DNA from: Candidatus Cloacimonadota bacterium
GTDB taxonomy: Bacteria > Cloacimonadota > Cloacimonadia > Cloacimonadales > Cloacimonadaceae
Reading direction: 5' to 3'
NCBI GenBank assembly: GCA_020532545.1
Contig: JAJBAW010000008.1
Coordinates: 1 to 64,000, forward strand
DNA length: 64,000 bases
Shown: one piece after another, positions 60,320 to 64,000 of the stretch
How positions within the stretch are numbered: the stretch's first letter is position 1
How the letters are laid out: every line of letters starts with the position of its first letter
Notes under the pieces: model-generated
What the model saw: the letters and a program-made list of their open reading frames with translations, nothing else
Told to the model about the DNA's origin: nothing
Databases searched by the model: none
Made by a program: the position numbers and the translations under genes

Positions 60320-63028
60320 ATGAAAAAAACCTTATTACTATTTACCCTGATCACCCTCTGCCTGAGTGCCAGCACTGCTTTTGCAGCCCCAAAGGTGAAT
60401 GCTGATGACCTGCGTTTCTTGCTGAACCGGGAGCAATTTGAGCTGATTCAGCACTATGAGAACGACTTCTTGCTCTTGGCCGACAGCCCCGTTCTGGACG
60501 ATCAAAAAGCCTTGCTGGAATATGCGCAGAGAACAAAAAAGGTGGATTTGGCCGCAAGGCTACACTTTCGTCTCGCCCTGGAAACCGGCTCTCTGGAAGA
60601 TGCCCTGCAATGGCTGATCCTGCAAAGCGTTGTGCCAGAGGATTCCACCGCTCAGCAGATCAAAACCCTCCTGCTTTCTGCCAGTTTTAAGAACCCGGCA
60701 GATTCACTGGTCTATGCCTATTACAGCGGTATCAGTGAAGAATTGGATATGGAAAAAATCCAAAGCCTCAGCGCATACAACGCTGTGATCGAAGCCAATG
60801 CCAAAAGCTTCCTGGACGAAATTTCCACTCTGGAAAGCAGCTACGAAGCTCTGGAATTGATCGCCTCTTTCTACGAAGTCTATCCGAAATCCCAATGGCA
60901 CCAAGCCGCTTTTTATTACCATTTATACCATCTTTCCCAGCTCAAAGACTTTGACCAGATTCAAAACGTGATCAATGAACAAAAGGATAAATCCCCCGCT
61001 CACGCCTATATTGCAGCCCTTTTTCTGGCCAGCCCTTCCAATCGAAAGCAGCAAGCCGATGCCGGCACCAATCAAAAGTTCTTAAGCAAAGCTCTCAAAG
61101 CCCTATCCACTGCAAGTTTAGCAGATAGCGCCATTGTGCTGCACGATTCCTATTCCAAGGAAACCTGGACCAACCGGGTTCAATTGCAAAAAGTGAAAAC
61201 CCAGTATTATTACGAGCTTTCCCTCTACAAACCCAAAGCCAAGGGCGGCCCTTTATACGGCGATGAAGATGAACTGATCCGCCTGTTCAAAAAGCCCAAT
61301 AAAGAGCAATTAAAGCTCTTTGATATGATCGACAAGGTCTCTTTCGCCACCAACGATCAAGGTGAATTGGCTGAACTGTATTTTTGGCGCGGCAAGCTAA
61401 ACGCCATGTATCGCCAGTCCAAGTATCAAAAAGAGGCCATCAAAGATTTTGGCCAGTGCCTGATCTACGGCACGCCCCGCAAACAATATGATCCCCAAGC
61501 CTTAGCCATGATCACCAAGATCCTGGAAAAAAGAAGAATCAACCAAGGCCCCCTGGAGCATCTTCGGAAAGTCTTTGATTATGACGGCATCATCTTTGAG
61601 GATACGCACGCTTTTGATGACCAGCGCTATACACGCGTAGCTTTGGCAGATTATGACAACGATGGCCAGCTCGATATCCTCTTCAATGGTCGCAATATCT
61701 ATCGCAATCTCGGTTCTTTCAATTTCACAGCACACCCTGATACATCCGTGTTTTTACATGGCAATGGCGGTATCTGGGCAGATTTTAACCGAGACGGTCT
61801 CCTGGACTACGTGAGCCTCTCTCACAATTCAGATGGTGTGGGAGACGCCCTCATGAAACAAAATCCGGATCATACTTTTGTAAGAGTGAATGCCAAAGCC
61901 GGCGATATTGATGATCAAATGCCCACCGAGGGCGCGGCTTGGGTGGATATCAACCACGACGGTTTTCCCTCTTTATACATGGCAAATTACGAAGTCTGGC
62001 AGGAGCAGAGCGGTTTCCCGGATTTCTTCTGGGAAAATGAGGGAGGCTTTTTCAGTGACAAAAGCCAGGAAAGAGGCTTCCTGCTACCGGCATACACCAC
62101 CGAACCCGGTCTGGCCGGACGCGGAGTAGCTCCGGCAGATTTTGATAACGACGGGAAACAGGAAATCCTGGTGACAAACTATCGCCTCAACCGCAACTTT
62201 CTCTACAAACAGGCCGATTCTCTCTTTATCGATGTAGCCGCACTTTATGGCGTGGCGGGAGAATATAAGAATGGCTATTACGGCCACAGCATCGGAGCGG
62301 ATTGGGGAGATATCGACAACGACGGCGATCTGGATTTGATCATCGCCAATCTGGCCCATCCCCGGTTTTTGGATATCTCAGATACAACGATGCTCTTGCG
62401 CAATGACGGCCTTACTCATCGAGTGGTAGGCGCAGATACCCTTTACTACTGGCTGTTTACGGACATTACAGAAGGTAGCGGCATCAGCTATGATGAACTG
62501 CATGCCGAGCCGCTGTTTTTCGATGCCGATAACGATGGTTTTCTTGACCTCTATATCACCAGCGTCTATGAAAACGACCGCAGCTATCTGTATCACAATA
62601 ATGGCGATGGAACTTTCACCGATATCACCTTCCTGTCTGGGGCCAGAGTTTACAATGGCTGGTCCTGCGCAGCGGGAGACCTGAATCGTGACGGCCTTAT
62701 CGATCTGGTAGTCGGCAGTGGAAACGGCACTAAGATCCTGTGTAATGTAACTGATACAGACAATAAAGCTCTGTATGTCAAGCCTGTTTTTGATAAAGGC
62801 AGCACCCTGCTAATTCCTATCGATAAAGACACGTCCCAGCATCCCAATAGCCCCGCTTTTGGTGCCCGGGTAAAGCTCTATCTCATAGATAGTAGCGGCC
62901 ATACCTACAGCCTGATCCGTGAGCTCAGCTCCGCCAAGGGCAGCAGCACCCAAAATGCTCCGGAATTGCACTTTGGCCTGGGCCAGAGCCAGCTCCTGCG
63001 CTATGAACTGTTTGAGCCCAAACCATGA
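60320..63028 (+). CDS. Exported VCBS/FG-GAP repeat protein with helical N-terminus and UnbV-like C-terminus, 902 aa
   Basis: A signal peptide ends at 'STAFAA'. Residues 25-420 are helical and TPR-like. From about 430 there are VCBS/FG-GAP blades with calcium-type loops: 'ADYDNDGQLDIL', 'ADFNRDGLLDYV', 'ADFDNDGKQEIL', 'GDIDNDGDLDLI', 'FDADNDGFLDLY', 'GDLNRDGLIDLV'. The C-terminus 'FGARVKLYLIDSSGHTY..ELHFGLGQS' resembles ASPIC/UnbV. It lacks the FlgD sorting module found on other secreted proteins here. A propeller joined to a solenoid suggests a periplasmic or surface scaffold. It begins 1 bp after hslO and overlaps the deaminase gene by 4 bp. Confidence 0.87.
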   Translation: MKKTLLLFTLITLCLSASTAFAAPKVNADDLRFLLNREQFELIQHYENDFLLLADSPVLDDQKALLEYAQRTKKVDLAARLHFRLALETGSLEDALQWLILQSVVPEDSTAQQIKTLLLSASFKNPADSLVYAYYSGISEELDMEKIQSLSAYNAVIEANAKSFLDEISTLESSYEALELIASFYEVYPKSQWHQAAFYYHLYHLSQLKDFDQIQNVINEQKDKSPAHAYIAALFLASPSNRKQQADAGTNQKFLSKALKALSTASLADSAIVLHDSYSKETWTNRVQLQKVKTQYYYELSLYKPKAKGGPLYGDEDELIRLFKKPNKEQLKLFDMIDKVSFATNDQGELAELYFWRGKLNAMYRQSKYQKEAIKDFGQCLIYGTPRKQYDPQALAMITKILEKRRINQGPLEHLRKVFDYDGIIFEDTHAFDDQRYTRVALADYDNDGQLDILFNGRNIYRNLGSFNFTAHPDTSVFLHGNGGIWADFNRDGLLDYVSLSHNSDGVGDALMKQNPDHTFVRVNAKAGDIDDQMPTEGAAWVDINHDGFPSLYMANYEVWQEQSGFPDFFWENEGGFFSDKSQERGFLLPAYTTEPGLAGRGVAPADFDNDGKQEILVTNYRLNRNFLYKQADSLFIDVAALYGVAGEYKNGYYGHSIGADWGDIDNDGDLDLIIANLAHPRFLDISDTTMLLRNDGLTHRVVGADTLYYWLFTDITEGSGISYDELHAEPLFFDADNDGFLDLYITSVYENDRSYLYHNNGDGTFTDITFLSGARVYNGWSCAAGDLNRDGLIDLVVGSGNGTKILCNVTDTDNKALYVKPVFDKGSTLLIPIDKDTSQHPNSPAFGARVKLYLIDSSGHTYSLIRELSSAKGSSTQNAPELHFGLGQSQLLRYELFEPKP

Positions 63029-64000
63029 AACACTTTCGCAGCAATATCTTTAACCCGATCTCCCCTACCGAGGTGGATTTTCTAGCCGACCATGTCCTGA
63101 GCTTTGATGCTGAAAAGATCCACGCCATCACCCCGTTTGCGAACTTCTCAGGGGCCTGGGAAGACTATCGGGAGCACATCATCCTGCCCGGTCTCATCGA
63201 TCTGCACGTGCATCTTTCACAATATCGCATTCGGGGAATGTATGAACCGGCTCTCTTGCCCTGGCTGAAAGAGCACGTCTTCCCCGAAGAAATGCGCAGC
63301 AGCGATCCCGATTATGCCCGTGGATTAAGTCAGGATTTTTATCGGGCTTTACTGAAACGCGGCACCACCTTTTCTGTGATCTATACAGCGCCATTCCGCC
63401 AGGCCGCTGACATCGCCTTTGAAGTGGCTCGCGAACTGGGAATTCGCGCCAAAATCGGCATGACGATGATGGACATGAATTCTCCAGAGGGAATCCTGCA
63501 CAGCACGGATTATGCCCTGAAGCACAGTATCGAGCTCTTTGAAAAGTGGGACAGCCCTAATCTGGGCTATATTTTCAGCCCCCGTTTTGCCCCCACTTGC
63601 TCCGAAACCTTGATGCGTGAAACCGGTAAATATGCGGCTGAACACAAAGCCTTTATCCAAACCCATCTCTCCGAAAACATAGAAGAAACCAGGTGGGTAA
63701 AACAGCTTTTCGGCCAGGAAACCTACACCGAAGTCTATGCTGACTATGGCATTCTAGGCCCACGCACCATCCTGGGACACGCCATCCATCTTGCGGATAC
63801 CGAGCTGGATCTGCTTGCTCAAAGCGGCTCCAATATCGCCCACTGTCCGGATTCCAATTTCTATCTGAAAAGTGGAGAATATCCCCTGAAACGCATGGAA
63901 GACAAGGGCATAGCCTTTGCCCTCGGTAGTGATGTGGGAGCGGGCACCACCCTGAATATGCTTTACCATGCCAAACAGATGAATTTCCGCCAGAGCGAAC
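63025..64000 (+). CDS. guaD: Guanine deaminase-like amidohydrolase (cut by window end)
   Basis: ATG 63025 overlaps the previous stop. The metal site is 'LPGLIDLHVHLSQYRIRG', 'IQTHLSENIEETRWVK', 'TILGHAIHLADTEL', 'IAHCPDSNFYLKSGEYPL' and 'IAFALGSDVGAGTTLNML', in the order and spacing of guanine deaminase, including the Ser-Asn-x-x-x-x-Gly run that contacts the purine. It turns guanine into xanthine. The frame is open for 325 codons to the window edge. Purine salvage or breakdown is the likely role. Confidence 0.88.
   Translation, partial: MKHFRSNIFNPISPTEVDFLADHVLSFDAEKIHAITPFANFSGAWEDYREHIILPGLIDLHVHLSQYRIRGMYEPALLPWLKEHVFPEEMRSSDPDYARGLSQDFYRALLKRGTTFSVIYTAPFRQAADIAFEVARELGIRAKIGMTMMDMNSPEGILHSTDYALKHSIELFEKWDSPNLGYIFSPRFAPTCSETLMRETGKYAAEHKAFIQTHLSENIEETRWVKQLFGQETYTEVYADYGILGPRTILGHAIHLADTELDLLAQSGSNIAHCPDSNFYLKSGEYPLKRMEDKGIAFALGSDVGAGTTLNMLYHAKQMNFRQSE

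Overview
The window looks like chromosomal DNA of an uncultured FCB-group bacterium, most likely of the Cloacimonadota (the 'Candidatus Cloacimonas' type). The evidence is indirect. Several large secreted proteins end in a FlgD/Ig-like sorting domain with a 'YPNPFNPETT' box and a short Lys-hydrophobic-Lys tail. The metabolism visible here (butyrate kinase; thiolase next to a class III aminotransferase) suits an amino-acid fermenter. The envelope is Gram-negative: lipoproteins, a CsgG-like protein, LPP20, and a PpiD/SurA-type foldase. No rRNA, phage, CRISPR or defence locus was found. The only RNA gene identified with certainty is a tRNA-Ala(GGC).

Region by region. 1-9.4 kb: a remnant of an ISL3-like transposase, palindromic repeats, a secreted sorting-domain protein, a DUF4143 ATPase, a CsgG-like/LPP20 lipoprotein pair, a membrane-anchored protein and a small predicted barrel protein. 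9.4-20.5 kb: two very large adhesin-like genes on the minus strand, flanked on both sides by paralogous small barrel genes, then two envelope proteins of unknown role. 20.5-29 kb: a compact minus-strand operon (EF-G-like, yebC, ruvC, ruvA, rsmB, PASTA protein) and a prolyl oligopeptidase. 29-39.5 kb: tRNA-Ala, a PPIase foldase, a phosphohexomutase, a TrmH-like methyltransferase, a clostripain-like peptidase, butyrate kinase, about 1 kb packed with repeats, then small unknown genes. A 108-bp stretch with four DnaA-box-like sequences lies at 33756-33863. A candidate structured RNA lies at 38761-38873.

39.5-47 kb: transketolase, then a translationally coupled cluster of two SGNH hydrolases and an MBOAT acyltransferase followed by mannose-6-phosphate isomerase, probably a cell-surface glycan O-acylation unit. 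47-50.7 kb: a rearranged zone in which a 187-bp duplicate of the thiolase 5' end is fused to the 3' end of a lost sorting-domain gene, followed by a parallel beta-helix surface protein. 50.7-64 kb: nine tightly packed plus-strand genes (thiolase, class III aminotransferase, pyrG, aspartokinase, metG, spoIID-like, hslO, a VCBS/UnbV protein, guanine deaminase), most with 4-bp ATGA overlaps or gaps under 15 bp.

Non-coding DNA is unusually rich in short palindromic and tandem repeats. At least four families recur at distant sites in the window. The items most worth following are the DnaA-box cluster, the structured leader at 38.8 kb, the thiolase/aminotransferase pair as a likely lysine-fermentation module, and the chimeric thiolase fragment.
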